Source of the DNA: Paracoccus methylovorus
Lineage (GTDB): Bacteria > Pseudomonadota > Alphaproteobacteria > Rhodobacterales > Rhodobacteraceae
Direction: 5' to 3'
Length of the DNA stretch: 64,000 bases
Assembly: GCF_016919705.1 (NCBI RefSeq)
Contig: NZ_CP070368.1
Span: 62,001-126,000 of the forward strand
The notes beneath the pieces are model-generated. The model made no database searches and was not told where the DNA came from. It was given only the letters and a program-made list of their open reading frames with translations. Shown one piece after another: positions 36,872 to 46,332 of the stretch. A program made the position numbers and the translations under genes. Within the stretch, counting starts at the first letter, position 1; the number at the start of each line of letters is the position of its first letter.

Positions 36872-38677
36872 ATGAACACTCATGCCCCCAAGATGCGTCC
36901 CGTTATCCGGCAGTTAGACGAAACTGCCGCCAACCGCATCGCTGCTGGCGAGGTGGTCGAACGGCCGGCCTCGGCGGTCAAGGAATTGGTCGAGAACGCG
37001 CTGGATGCCGGTGCCGCGCGCATCGAGGTCGCGATTGCCAAGGGCGGCAAGGGGCTGATCCGCGTCACCGACGATGGCTGCGGCATGACCGCCGGCGATC
37101 TGCCGCTGGCGCTGGCCCGCCATGCCACCAGCAAGATCGACGGCAGCGACCTTCTGGACATCCGCAGCTTCGGCTTTCGCGGCGAGGCGCTGCCCAGCCT
37201 GGGGGCTGTCGGGCGTCTTGCGATCACAAGCCGGACGCCTGATGACGACGGGGCACAGATCAGCGTCGCAGGTGGGCGCATCGGCCCGGTCAAGCCGGCG
37301 GCGGGCAATCGTGGTACGGTGGTCGAGTTGCGCGACCTGTTCTTTGCCACGCCGGCGCGGCTGAAATTCCTGCGCACCGACCGGGCCGAGACACAGGCCG
37401 TGGTCGAGGTGATCCGCCGCCTTGCCATGGCCGAACCCTATGTCGGCTTCACCCTGATCGACGAGGACGAGGGGCGGGTGCTGTTTCGTGCCGATGCCGA
37501 ACAGGGCGAGCTCTTCGACGCGCTTCAGACCCGGTTGGCCCGCGTCATGGGACGTGACTTCATCGATAATGCCCTGCCCATAGACGCCACGCGCGACGAT
37601 ATCACGCTGACCGGCTTTGCCGCCTTGCCGACCTATTCGCGCGGCGCAGCGGTGGCGCAGCACCTTTACGTCAACGGCCGCCCCGTCCGGGACAAGATGC
37701 TGACGGGCGCGCTGCGGGCGGGTTATATGGATGTGCTTCCCTCGGGGCGGCATCCGGCGGCGGTGTTGTTTCTGACCTGCGACCCGCATCAGGTCGACGT
37801 GAACGTGCATCCGGCAAAGGCCGAGGTCCGGTTCCGCGAACCCGCCATTGCGCGCGGGCTGGTGGTTTCTGCTCTGCGCCATGCGCTGGCGGGGGCGGGG
37901 CATCGCACCTCGTCCACGGTGGCGACGGCGGCGCTGGGGGTGGCGCGGCCTGAACCCGAGGCTCCGCGCCGCTATCAGGCCAGCTATGCGCCCGCCCACC
38001 CCTCGGCCCCGGCCATTGCCGCCAGCTTTGCCTTTCAGGCGCCCGGTTTCGCCGAGGCGCCGACCGCAAGGGTCGAGCCCGAGCCCGAGACCCCGGCCGG
38101 GGCACCCTTGGGTGCCGCAAGGGCGCAACTGCATGAGAACTGGATCATTGCCCAGACCGCCGATGGCATCGTTATCGTCGATCAGCATGCCGCGCATGAA
38201 CGGCTGGTCTATGAGCGGCTGAAGGCGCAGGCCGAGGCGAATGGCATCGCCGGTCAGGCTCTGCTGATCCCCGAGATCGTCGAACTGTCCGAAGCCGAGG
38301 CCCAACGCATCCTGTCCATAGCCGGCGAATTGGCCACGCTGGGGCTGGTGATCGAGCCCTTTGGCGGCGGTGCGGTGGCGGTACGAGAGGTTCCGGCGCT
38401 GATCCAGCGGTTGAATGCCCAGCGGCTGATCCGCGACATTCTGGATGATCTGGCCGATCAGGGTACATCCGAGCGGCTGCGGGCGCGGGTCGATGCGGTG
38501 CTGTCCTCGATGGCCTGCCACGGCTCGGTGCGTTCGGGCCGGCGCATGAGTGCGGACGAGATGAACGCACTTTTGCGCGAAATGGAGCGGACACCGAAAT
38601 CCGGCCAGTGCAACCATGGCCGACCCACTTGGGTCGAACTGAAGCTTTCGGATATCGAGCGGCTGTTCGGGCGATGA
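36872..38677 (+). CDS. mutL: DNA mismatch repair protein MutL
   Basis: A 601-aa MutL. The GHKL ATPase domain shows [17 protein letters not shown] and [15 protein letters not shown] Pro/Ala-rich linker (about 350-410) leads to the C-terminal dimerisation domain with [12 protein letters not shown], matching the DQHA-x2-E-x4-E endonuclease motif, plus [11 protein letters not shown] and QCNHGRPTW, the other metal-site motifs. So this MutL should nick DNA itself, as expected in bacteria without MutH. Start 36872 (MNTHAPK) or 36893 (MRPVIRQ) cannot be told apart with certainty. Confidence 0.97.
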   Translation: MNTHAPKMRPVIRQLDETAANRIAAGEVVERPASAVKELVENALDAGAARIEVAIAKGGKGLIRVTDDGCGMTAGDLPLALARHATSKIDGSDLLDIRSFGFRGEALPSLGAVGRLAITSRTPDDDGAQISVAGGRIGPVKPAAGNRGTVVELRDLFFATPARLKFLRTDRAETQAVVEVIRRLAMAEPYVGFTLIDEDEGRVLFRADAEQGELFDALQTRLARVMGRDFIDNALPIDATRDDITLTGFAALPTYSRGAAVAQHLYVNGRPVRDKMLTGALRAGYMDVLPSGRHPAAVLFLTCDPHQVDVNVHPAKAEVRFREPAIARGLVVSALRHALAGAGHRTSSTVATAALGVARPEPEAPRRYQASYAPAHPSAPAIAASFAFQAPGFAEAPTARVEPEPETPAGAPLGAARAQLHENWIIAQTADGIVIVDQHAAHERLVYERLKAQAEANGIAGQALLIPEIVELSEAEAQRILSIAGELATLGLVIEPFGGGAVAVREVPALIQRLNAQRLIRDILDDLADQGTSERLRARVDAVLSSMACHGSVRSGRRMSADEMNALLREMERTPKSGQCNHGRPTWVELKLSDIERLFGR

Positions 38678-38842
38678 TTCGCCCCCACTACGCGACCCGA
38701 TGACGCAGGCGGATCTGGCTGCCCCCTGCCATGCGTGGGCCTTGCCGTCGTTCACCCGGCCAACCTGCATGGTGTCGAGTCGATGATGATTGACCCCGGC
38801 GCCGGTCGGGGCGACAACAGGAAAGACGCCGGAGGTGCCGCT

Positions 38843-39214
38843 ATGTTGGAAATCAGTCCTGAAAAGATCGCCCATGTCATTATCCGCGCCCGCGAATACG
38901 ACAGCGGCGTGAATGCTTGGGCGCACAGCGGGCACCGCACCGGCCACGGGACCCAGACCGAACTGGCCGAATTCATCGCCGGCCTGAACGACGACGAACA
39001 GGCCAGCCTTGTCGCGGTAATGTGGATCGGCCGCGACACTTTCGGACCTGAGGATCTGGACGAGGCTATCGAGACCGCCAAGGCCGAACGCAGCGCCCCC
39101 ACCCAGGACTACCTGATGGGAGAGCCGCAACTGGCCGATTATCTGGAGGCCGGGATGGAGGCCCTTGGCCTGTCACCCGAAGAGGTCGAGGACGATCTGC
39201 ACCGCCCTGTCTAG
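38843..39214 (+). CDS. DUF3775 family protein
   Basis: A 123-aa acidic soluble protein. EISPEKIAHVIIRAREYDSG and LNDDEQASLVAVMWIGRDTF, followed by TQDYLMGEPQLADYLEAGMEALG, are typical of DUF3775, a widespread alphaproteobacterial family of unknown role. GGAGGTG seven bases before the ATG sets the start. It stands alone after mutL with a 165-base gap that contains no gene, and its stop shares CTAG with the convergent sugar dehydrogenase gene. Confidence 0.88.
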   Translation: MLEISPEKIAHVIIRAREYDSGVNAWAHSGHRTGHGTQTELAEFIAGLNDDEQASLVAVMWIGRDTFGPEDLDEAIETAKAERSAPTQDYLMGEPQLADYLEAGMEALGLSPEEVEDDLHRPV

Positions 39215-40407
39215 CCGCGTGCCAGCCGGATCAACTCGCCCCCATCGGTCAGGATCAGCAGCGCGCCATCGGGGGTAATTTCGATGTCGCGCACCCGGCC
39301 GATACCTTCGACCAGACGCTGCTCTCCGGTCACGCGGTCGCCGTCGATTTTCAGCCGCACCACCGCCCCGGCCTGCAAGCCGCCGATCAGCGCATCTCCT
39401 TCAAGCTCAGGAAACATCCCGCCGCGATAAAATACCATGCCGCTGGGTGCGATCACCGGGTCCCAATAATAAACCGGCTGCTCCATCCCTTCGCGCTGGG
39501 TGATGCCTTGGCCGATGGGTGCGCCGCTGTAGTCCTGACCATAGGTGATGATCGGCCAGCCGTAGTTGCGCCCTGCCTGCGGAAGATTGAGTTCATCCCC
39601 TCCTTGGGGCCCGTGTTCCACCGTCCATAGCCGGCCCTGCGAATCCAGCGCCGCCGCCTGGATGTTGCGATGGCCCCAAGACCAGATCTCGGGCCGCGCC
39701 CGCCCGTCGGTGAAAGGGTTTTCGGAGGCCGGCCCGCCGGTCGCGGGGTCTATGCGTAGCACCTTTCCCAGATGGGTGCTTACGTCTTGCGCCAGTTGTC
39801 GCGGTTCCGGCCGCGAGCGTTCCCCGGTCGTGACGAAAAGCCTGCCCTGACGGTCGAAGACCAGACGCGAACCGAAATGCAGGGTCGAGGCCCAAGCCGG
39901 CTCTTGCCGAAAGATTACCCGCATATCTTCCAGCGTTGCGCCGTCCTCGGACAGCCGCCCGGTTCCGACCGAGGTCGCATTGCGCCCATTGCCGCGCGGT
40001 TCGGAAAAGCTGAACCAGATCTGCCGGGTGCCGGCGAAATCCGGGGCCACCGCCACGTCCAGCAGCCCGCCCTGTCCGCGGGCATCGACATCTGGCAGGC
40101 CGGAGATCGGCTGCGACAATTGCCCATTGCGATAAAGCCGCAGCCGGCCTGGGCGTTCCGTGATCAGCAAACCGCCGTCGGGCAGAAGCGCCATCCCCCA
40201 CGGATTGCCAAGCCCCCGGATCAGCGGGGTCTGGCTGATCGGGATCTGCTGCCGGATCTGGGGCGCGCGGGTCTGGTCGGGAAAGGCCGGTGTCTGGTCC
40301 TGGGCATTTGGCGGCTGGTCGTTCAGTTCGGCCAGCGCCGGCGTCATCGCAAGGCATAGGGCAATTGCTGCGGCGATTGTTGCAGCGGGGGCATGTCGTT
40401 GCATCAT
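39211..40407 (-). CDS. PQQ-type sugar dehydrogenase (GSDH/YliI family)
   Basis: A 398-aa exported six-bladed beta-propeller of the soluble glucose/sorbosone dehydrogenase family. After a signal peptide (AIALCLAMTPALA) come NPWGMALLPDGGLLITERPGRL, QGGLLDVAVAPDF, WSWGHRNIQAAALD and EHGPQGGDELN, the conserved propeller and PQQ/Ca-site regions. It resembles E. coli Asd/YliI, which oxidises aldoses with PQQ. No PQQ biosynthesis genes are in the window. The start is among several in-frame ATGs; 40407 gives a normal signal length. Confidence 0.9.
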   Translation of the reverse strand: MMQRHAPAATIAAAIALCLAMTPALAELNDQPPNAQDQTPAFPDQTRAPQIRQQIPISQTPLIRGLGNPWGMALLPDGGLLITERPGRLRLYRNGQLSQPISGLPDVDARGQGGLLDVAVAPDFAGTRQIWFSFSEPRGNGRNATSVGTGRLSEDGATLEDMRVIFRQEPAWASTLHFGSRLVFDRQGRLFVTTGERSRPEPRQLAQDVSTHLGKVLRIDPATGGPASENPFTDGRARPEIWSWGHRNIQAAALDSQGRLWTVEHGPQGGDELNLPQAGRNYGWPIITYGQDYSGAPIGQGITQREGMEQPVYYWDPVIAPSGMVFYRGGMFPELEGDALIGGLQAGAVVRLKIDGDRVTGEQRLVEGIGRVRDIEITPDGALLILTDGGELIRLARG

Positions 40408-40607
40408 GATCGCATCCATCTGGCTGGGTTCGCATCCCAACGCCCAGCCGGCCCTTGTGTTCCCGGTCGGGTCAATGCGCGGTCCATATGGTCGCGGAAG
40501 ATCGCCGGCCCTATGCTTGGTGGTCTTGGGGTTGGGTCCTTTCGTGCGGCACCGGGGTGCGAATGGATACAGCGATGTTCGTTCAGGCGCAGCTTTGCGG
40601 CCACCCT

Positions 40608-41462
40608 TCAGGGGAATTGTCCTTGACCGGTAAGTGGAGGGCGCCTTGCGCCCAGAAACGGGCCCTGTCCGGCGCCGTCGATGCGCGCGATTGCTGCCGA
40701 GATCGGCTCGATGATCACCGCCATGGCAAAGGCGGTGGCGTGGATCATATGTTCGCTGTCCAGCGCCATCGCGACATGCCCCGGCCAGAAAAGCAGGTCG
40801 TTACGGCGGATCGTGTCCTCAACCTTGGGAAATGCGGCCTCCTGCATGTCGCTGTCTCCGGGGCAGGGCACGGCGCAGGCAGTCAACGCCGCCTGCGCAA
40901 GGCCCGAGCAGTCTATACCGCAGCGGCTGTTGCCACCCCACAGATAGGGCGTTCCCAGCAGTTGCTGTGCAACCGCAGCGGGGTCGTCCCCGGGGTGGTC
41001 CGAGATATGCTGTTCGGGTACCCAACCGCCCTGCGCCAGCCGGGCGAAACCTCCCTGTCGGGCCGTGATAGACAGCCGCGATCCCAGTGATAGCAGCATT
41101 GCTTCGGGGGTTTTCATGTCCGGCTGGGTATAGATATGGGTTGCCGGTGCGCTGACTCGATGAGTGATTTCCGGCACCTGTCGGATTAGCCCCTCGGCCC
41201 GAACCCAGCCGCAATAACCATCCGCCACCGCTTGCACAAAGGCCCATCCCCCCACTTGCTCCACCAACAAAAGGTCGGCGCCGAAATTGAGTTGGCGATC
41301 ACGCGCACCTTCGGGTGCGCGGCACAGGTCGGCAAGCGGCACCGCAAGCCGCACGGGACGACCGGGTGTATAGGCCGGGCGCTGCACGACGCCGCGCAAA
41401 GTCTCCAACGCCACGCGCTCGGTGGCGGGGGTCAGCCGACGGTCGGTGGGCGGCGCCGTCAT
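40608..41462 (-). CDS. NlpC/P60-family (C40) peptidase with SH3-like domains
   Basis: A 284-aa protein. Residues about 40-165 form two bacterial SH3-like domains, and the C-terminal NlpC/P60 domain has GIDCSGLAQAAL (catalytic Cys), FWPGHVAMAL (His) and MIHATA (third residue). It resembles dipeptidyl-peptidase VI/YkfC, which cuts gamma-D-Glu-meso-Dap peptides from wall turnover. No signal peptide is seen, so it probably recycles muropeptides in the cytoplasm. It overlaps the upstream leucyl aminopeptidase gene by four bases, a sensible pairing for peptide breakdown. Confidence 0.92.
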   Translation of the reverse strand: MTAPPTDRRLTPATERVALETLRGVVQRPAYTPGRPVRLAVPLADLCRAPEGARDRQLNFGADLLLVEQVGGWAFVQAVADGYCGWVRAEGLIRQVPEITHRVSAPATHIYTQPDMKTPEAMLLSLGSRLSITARQGGFARLAQGGWVPEQHISDHPGDDPAAVAQQLLGTPYLWGGNSRCGIDCSGLAQAALTACAVPCPGDSDMQEAAFPKVEDTIRRNDLLFWPGHVAMALDSEHMIHATAFAMAVIIEPISAAIARIDGAGQGPFLGARRPPLTGQGQFP

Positions 41463-42868
41463 GGTAGAATCTCTGGCAGGGCGTGCAGGATGGCCCGCAT
41501 GCCTTGGCCGGTGCCTCCCTTTGGCCGTCCGGGCGCGGCATTGGGCTGCCAACCGTAAATGTCGAAATGCGCATAGGCCCGGGCCTTGCTGGTAAAGCGG
41601 CGCAGAAACAGTGCTGCCGTGATCGCACCGGCAAATCCGCCTGAGGGCGCATTGTCCAGATCGGCGATGGCGGGCTCGATCATCGTTTCATACGGCTCCC
41701 AAAATGGCATGCGCCAAACCGGGTCGGAACAAGCCTGCCCTGCGGCTTGGATCGCAGTTGCCAGCGTGTCGTTGTCGCAGAAAAGCGGTGGCAGGTCAGG
41801 GCCAAGCGCCACGCGGGCCGCGCCGGTCAGCGTTGCCATCGAAATCAGCAGATCCGGCGCGTCCTCATCCGCCAGCGCCAGCGCATCTGCCAGCACCAGA
41901 CGCCCCTCGGCGTCGGTGTTGTTCACCTCGACCGTCAGGCCCTTGCGGCTGGTCAGAATATCGCCGGGGCGGAAAGAATTGGCGGAAATCGCATTTTCGA
42001 CGGCGGGAATCAGAATCCGCAGCCGGATGCCCTCGGTCAACCGCAGGCGGGCCAGGGTTTCGGCCAGACCCAGCACATTGGCCGCACCGCCCATATCCTT
42101 TTTCATCAGGGCCATAGAAGAAGGTGGCTTGATATCCAACCCGCCCGTGTCAAAGCAGACGCCTTTGCCGACCAGCGTCAACTGCGGTCCCTGACCGGGA
42201 AAGCGGATATCGATCAGTCGGGGGGCTTGTGCGCCGGCCCGGCCGACGGCGTGGATCATGGGAAAATTGCGGATGAGCAGATCGTCGCCGCGAATCACCT
42301 CTATCTCAGCACCATGCCGATGGGCCAGATCGCGCGCGACCTGCTCCAGTTCCTGGGGTCCCATATCCGAAGCGGGGGTGTTGATCAGGTCGCGCGCCAT
42401 GTATTCGCCGGCGGCCATGGCGATCAGCCGTTCACGGTCCACGTCGGGGGGGCAAACGAGGCGGGCGCCCGATGCCTCGATCTGTTTGTAGCGGGTGAAG
42501 CGGTATTGCGCAAAAAGCCAGCCCAAGGCACCCAGGGTCAGGTCGAACCCTTGCGGGCGATTTGCCAGATACCAATTGCCGGCGGGCAAGGCCTCCACCG
42601 CCCGCGCCAATACAAAACGCTCCCGTGATGGGCGTTCCGTGTCCTTCGGCTCGGCCCCGATACCGAACAATGCACCGCCGAGCTTTCCCCCAGTCGAGGG
42701 CAGCAGGCACCACTGCCCCAATTTGGCTGAAAAACCCTGTGCCCTGGCCCAATCCTTTGCCGGTTGATCGATTTCGGCAAGCAGTTCGGCCCCCGTGGCA
42801 CCCGGGCGGATCAGCCAAAGAGGGAGCGAAGGGGCATGGGGATCGGCGAATTCGGGAATCATCGGCAT
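41459..42868 (-). CDS. M17-family leucyl aminopeptidase
   Basis: A 469-aa cytosolic aminopeptidase. The two-metal site is clear: VGKGVCFDTGGLDIKP, MKKDMGGAANVLG and the signature NTDAEGRLVLADAL. The N-terminal 150 residues form the smaller domain. Relative to E. coli PepA (503 aa) it is a little short, close to the PepB-like alphaproteobacterial group. Start MPMIPEF at 42868 is one of two close ATGs; no strong ribosome-binding site helps. Operon with the NlpC/P60 gene. Confidence 0.93.
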   Translation of the reverse strand: MPMIPEFADPHAPSLPLWLIRPGATGAELLAEIDQPAKDWARAQGFSAKLGQWCLLPSTGGKLGGALFGIGAEPKDTERPSRERFVLARAVEALPAGNWYLANRPQGFDLTLGALGWLFAQYRFTRYKQIEASGARLVCPPDVDRERLIAMAAGEYMARDLINTPASDMGPQELEQVARDLAHRHGAEIEVIRGDDLLIRNFPMIHAVGRAGAQAPRLIDIRFPGQGPQLTLVGKGVCFDTGGLDIKPPSSMALMKKDMGGAANVLGLAETLARLRLTEGIRLRILIPAVENAISANSFRPGDILTSRKGLTVEVNNTDAEGRLVLADALALADEDAPDLLISMATLTGAARVALGPDLPPLFCDNDTLATAIQAAGQACSDPVWRMPFWEPYETMIEPAIADLDNAPSGGFAGAITAALFLRRFTSKARAYAHFDIYGWQPNAAPGRPKGGTGQGMRAILHALPEILP

Positions 42869-42933
42869 GCTCGCAGTCTTGGTCCTTTGTGGCAACCTAG
42901 CGTCCGGGTCGGGGGCTGCAAAGCCGCGTTTCG

Positions 42934-43311
42934 TTAAGGGATTTCTGGTGGGTCCCACAACTCGGTCAGTGAGCGGTTGCCGATCCGCTCAAGTCGTTGG
43001 ATCGTGGCCGCCAGAGCGGGCCGGTCCTGGCGCTCTGCACATGCGCCAACATCGACGGCAACGCCTGCAAGGGTGACCAGACCAACTTGCCAGGCCAATC
43101 GTGAAAGCTGGTCCGCTTCGGTGACTACGGCACAGGAATCACCCTGCTGCGAGGCTGTGACGGTTCGCCGCAGCGCCAGCGCAAGCTGTTCCAATGCTGC
43201 GCCGATGACCTGCGCGGCGGCTGGCTCGCCCAGTTCATGGACAATTTTCTCGAGCCTTTGCACGTCGATCCGGACGGTTTCATTCATGGCCAGAACTGTA
43301 ATCTTGGTCAT
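42934..43311 (-). CDS. Hpt-like four-helix protein lacking the phospho-accepting His
   Basis: A 125-aa protein starting MTKITVLAMNETVRIDV, with a helix ending in LGEPAAAQVIGAALEQLALAL and a second part EADQLSRLAWQVGLVTLAGVAVDVGACAE. That part reads like the Hpt core (AH-LKG-A-xxLG-xxL-xxLxxLE) but Asp67 stands where the phosphorylated His should be. I recall similar proteins without the His from other Rhodobacteraceae. Function unknown. GGGAG five bases upstream fixes the start. It is divergent from the carbonic anhydrase gene. Confidence 0.7.
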   Translation of the reverse strand: MTKITVLAMNETVRIDVQRLEKIVHELGEPAAAQVIGAALEQLALALRRTVTASQQGDSCAVVTEADQLSRLAWQVGLVTLAGVAVDVGACAERQDRPALAATIQRLERIGNRSLTELWDPPEIP

Positions 43312-43428
43312 CCCTGCTCCCGTATCGGGCTCTGCCGCGCTGATGTGGAATCTGGCATCAATCAATCAAGAAAAGGTTATAGTGCTGGCGCTAAACCACT
43401 CGAACTTTATCGGTTCAGTCGTTATCAC

Positions 43429-43440
43429 CCGTTCGAACGG
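43429..43440. promoter_or_regulatory. 12-base perfect palindrome before the carbonic anhydrase gene
   Basis: CCGTTCGAACGG lies 14 bases before the start codon, in the 143-base divergent gap (43312-43454). A position this close to the start suits a repressor site, but no cognate regulator is seen. Confidence 0.4.
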
Positions 43441-43454
43441 TAGATGAGGAAGCA

Positions 43455-44105
43455 ATGAGAGAAGCACGTCCACTGCCGCAGTATCTGGTTCAGCGCTATC
43501 ATGGTTGGCGCGCCACGGCCTTTGTCGAAAATCGGGTTTGGTATCGTCGGCTGTCCGAGGACGGACAGCATCCTCGCGCGATGGTTATCGCGTGCTGTGA
43601 TTCGCGCGTGCATGTGACCTCGATCTTTGGGGCGGATACAGGCGAATTTTTCATTCATCGCAATATTGCTAATCTGGTTCCGCCCTATGCGCCGGATGGT
43701 GAGCAGCACGGCACCTCGGCTGCGGTCGAATATGCCGTGTCCACGCTTAAGGTCGCCCATATCGTCGTCGTGGGGCATACGAACTGCGGCGGTGTACAGG
43801 GTTGCCATGCGATGTGTTCGGGACATGCACCCGAACTCGAGGATAAATCCAGCTTTGTCGGTCGCTGGATGGACATCCTGCGCAGGGGATATGATCGTGT
43901 AGCCTCGTTGCCGCCAGAGCAGCAGATCCACGGGCTTGAACGCCAGGCAGTTCTCGTTTCACTGGAGAATCTGATGACGTTTCCCTTTGTGAAGGCGGCA
44001 GTAGAGTCGGGAAATATTTCGTTGCACGGAGTTTTGCACGACATCGCCGAGGGAGCGCTTGAGCAATATGACCAGCAAGTTGAAGGTTTCGTTCCGATCA
44101 TCTGA
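43455..44105 (+). CDS. Beta-class carbonic anhydrase
   Basis: A 216-aa cytoplasmic beta-carbonic anhydrase interconverting CO2 and bicarbonate. The zinc site is Cys48-x-Asp50-x-Arg52 (CCDSR) plus His108 and Cys111 (GHTNCGG). HRNIANLVPPY and GTSAAVEYAV are also diagnostic. AGGAAGC precedes the ATG. Codon use is less GC-rich than in most neighbours, as in the flagellar genes that follow on the other strand. The 110-base gap to flgI (44106-44215) shows nothing recognisable. Confidence 0.95.
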   Translation: MREARPLPQYLVQRYHGWRATAFVENRVWYRRLSEDGQHPRAMVIACCDSRVHVTSIFGADTGEFFIHRNIANLVPPYAPDGEQHGTSAAVEYAVSTLKVAHIVVVGHTNCGGVQGCHAMCSGHAPELEDKSSFVGRWMDILRRGYDRVASLPPEQQIHGLERQAVLVSLENLMTFPFVKAAVESGNISLHGVLHDIAEGALEQYDQQVEGFVPII

Positions 44106-44215
44106 GCTGCTTTCTTAGCGATCTCAGCCGAAAGTCTTTGCCCGCGAGCGCTGGTGGATGAATGGGCTGCTGGCCTTCATGCGGACGGGATTGCCCGGAG
44201 GGCTCGGGCTTCCTG

Positions 44216-45316
44216 TCAGTTCACGATGAATTCGGCATGTAGTGCCCCCGCGGCATGTACGGCCTTCAGGATATCGATCATGTCCCGGGGTCTGATACCT
44301 AATGCATTGAGCCCCGCGACCACATCCGACAGAGATGATTCGCCAGAAACTTCGGCGAAACCAATCCCGGGCTCCTGCGTGATTTCTGCCTGCGTTCTAG
44401 GTACTATGACGGTGTCCCCGGGAGAGAACGGGTTTGGTTGTGATACGACGGGTGTTTCGCGGACCCTCAGGATCAGGTTGCCCTGCGACACCGCCACACG
44501 TGAGATACGCACGTCTTCGCCCATGACGATCGTACCGGATTTATGATCGATGACGACCCGTGCGGTGGTCTCGGGCTCGATGGTGATATTCTCGATCTGA
44601 CCCATGAGTCGTGCCGGGTTGACCTGTCCCAACACGGTAGAATCTATCACGATGGTTCCCGAATCAACGAGCTCGGCCAATCCCCGACCTAATTTTTGGT
44701 TGATCGCCGCCTCGACACGCGCAGCAGTGGTAAAGTCGGGTGTTCGCAGCGCTAGGCGCAGGTTTGTCATCTGAGAGAAATCGAAGGCGACTTCTCTTTC
44801 TACCCGGGCGCCCGAGGGAATCGTACCTGTCGTAGGAACACCCTGCACGATCGAGGCGGCTGCGCCCGAAGCTTCTGCCCCACCTGCAAGGACGGAACCC
44901 TGTGCAACGGCATATATTTCTCCGTCTGCTGCGTTAAGCGGCGTCATGACCAGCGTGCCGCCCAGCAGACTTTTGGCGTCGCCTATCGCAGCTACGTTAA
45001 CGCCTATCTGGGAGCCGGCTCGCGCAAATGGTGGCAGGGTTGCGGTAACGATCACAGCCGCAACGTTTTTGGGACGAAACGCTTCATCGGTCACATTCAC
45101 GCCAAGTCGTTCAAGCAGACCTGCCATGATCTCTTCAGTAAAGGGTGAGTTTCGCAAGCTGTCGCCTGAACCGTTGAGTCCGACGACAAGACCATAGCCC
45201 ACCAGATCGTTGCCCCGGACCCCGTCGATATTGGCTAAGTCCTTGATACGTACCGGTGCAGCAAGACCCGGACTGGCAAGGCCGAACAGGATCAGAAGAA
45301 GGCAGAGAAACCTCAT
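44216..45316 (-). CDS. flgI: Flagellar P-ring protein FlgI
   Basis: A 366-aa periplasmic protein with signal LLLILFGLASPGLA. RIKDLANIDGVRGNDLVGYGLVVGLNGSGDS is the FlgI beginning and the protein runs full length to AVHAAGALHAEFIVN. It forms the P ring around the flagellar rod, normally with the L-ring protein FlgH and chaperone FlgA; neither is here. Last gene of the motB-flgE-flgK-flgL-flgI block, overlapping flgL by four bases. Many AT-ending codons. Confidence 0.96.
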   Translation of the reverse strand: MRFLCLLLILFGLASPGLAAPVRIKDLANIDGVRGNDLVGYGLVVGLNGSGDSLRNSPFTEEIMAGLLERLGVNVTDEAFRPKNVAAVIVTATLPPFARAGSQIGVNVAAIGDAKSLLGGTLVMTPLNAADGEIYAVAQGSVLAGGAEASGAAASIVQGVPTTGTIPSGARVEREVAFDFSQMTNLRLALRTPDFTTAARVEAAINQKLGRGLAELVDSGTIVIDSTVLGQVNPARLMGQIENITIEPETTARVVIDHKSGTIVMGEDVRISRVAVSQGNLILRVRETPVVSQPNPFSPGDTVIVPRTQAEITQEPGIGFAEVSGESSLSDVVAGLNALGIRPRDMIDILKAVHAAGALHAEFIVN

Positions 45317-46332
45317 GACAGATAATCCGTCAGGTTGAGCCGTGAAAGCCGTGCTGTAAGGGCGTAGAGGCTTTGGATTTTCGCTTCGGTTTCCTCCAGG
45401 GCGGTGACGGTCTCATAGGGATCGGCACCAATCATATTGGTGCGAGCAATTGAAAGCGTTGTTGCTTCCGCCAAGTTTCTAGCTAGGGCCTGAGTAGCGA
45501 CCGCTTGCTGTTGTCCCAGATAGGCCCGGGCGCTGGTCAGTCCTACGGTTCCCTTGACCAAGCGCGCGCCGGCTTCGGAGAAAAGGTCTCGCAAGTTGGT
45601 ATCATCTATTGCTCCGCCTGTCTGGGAAGCATAGGCGACGATAGCCATCCCTTTGAGCGTGTCGCGTAATTCTTCTGAGTTGGCAGTCATGTTGATGTCG
45701 ATCCGGCGATCAGGTGAGATCGAAAACCGGGTGCTGCCGGTATCATCACCTTGATAGATCGTGTTGGCAAAGCCCCCGGTTCCGAGAGGCGCTTCAAACC
45801 ATTCGTCAATACGATCTGCAATATCTGAAGCCGTGGTCGCTCCTGCAACCGCGGTTGTAAGTTCCGCGAGCATGCTATCGAACCCGCCAAGCGAGGCATT
45901 ATCCGTTTTAGTGCCTGAAAAAAGATACTGCCCGGCGATGCTGGTATTCAAGGTATTAAACATCGACCGGAAATCCCGCATGATGCTGCCTGCGCTTTCT
46001 CTCAGGCCGTGTTCTTCCAAGATGTTGGGTTCTATTAACAACCTCGGACCTAGGTCATCAATGACGAGTTGGATATGTTCTAGCGCCGTTTGCATCCCTG
46101 ATAGCCGATTCTGCGCTTCTGATGCGCTTTGCTGGTAAGTTGTCAGCAGCTTCAATCGAGATTCGATATGTGAGATTCCCGATAAGTTCCCCCCAAGAGC
46201 TTTGGGAATGTCCGATTTAATCCCGGTCATCAATTCATTAGTCAGGCGGTCCAGCTTGGTTTTCAAGCCGTGTTGGCCGAGTCTGAGTTGAAATGAGCGG
46301 GAAAGGTCGCCAAAGGAATGAAAGGAAGTCAT
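45313..46332 (-). CDS. flgL: Flagellar hook-filament junction protein FlgL
   Basis: A 339-aa HAP3. The N-terminal helices (RLGQHGLKTKLDRLTNELMTG) and C-terminal helices (ALEETEAKIQSLYALTARLSRLNLTDYLS) give the flagellin-like D0/D1 core, and AGQYLFSGTKTDNASLGG is the FlgL-specific middle motif. It joins the hook to the filament with FlgK. Start overlaps the flgK stop (ATGA). Local GC is strikingly low (one 60-base stretch at 45901-45960 is about 42 percent). Confidence 0.93.
   Translation of the reverse strand: MTSFHSFGDLSRSFQLRLGQHGLKTKLDRLTNELMTGIKSDIPKALGGNLSGISHIESRLKLLTTYQQSASEAQNRLSGMQTALEHIQLVIDDLGPRLLIEPNILEEHGLRESAGSIMRDFRSMFNTLNTSIAGQYLFSGTKTDNASLGGFDSMLAELTTAVAGATTASDIADRIDEWFEAPLGTGGFANTIYQGDDTGSTRFSISPDRRIDINMTANSEELRDTLKGMAIVAYASQTGGAIDDTNLRDLFSEAGARLVKGTVGLTSARAYLGQQQAVATQALARNLAEATTLSIARTNMIGADPYETVTALEETEAKIQSLYALTARLSRLNLTDYLS

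Noticed and set aside
36914..39130. 738-codon minus-strand frame opposite mutL
   Set aside because: MutL carries all ATPase and endonuclease motifs on the plus strand; the antisense frame is a shadow.
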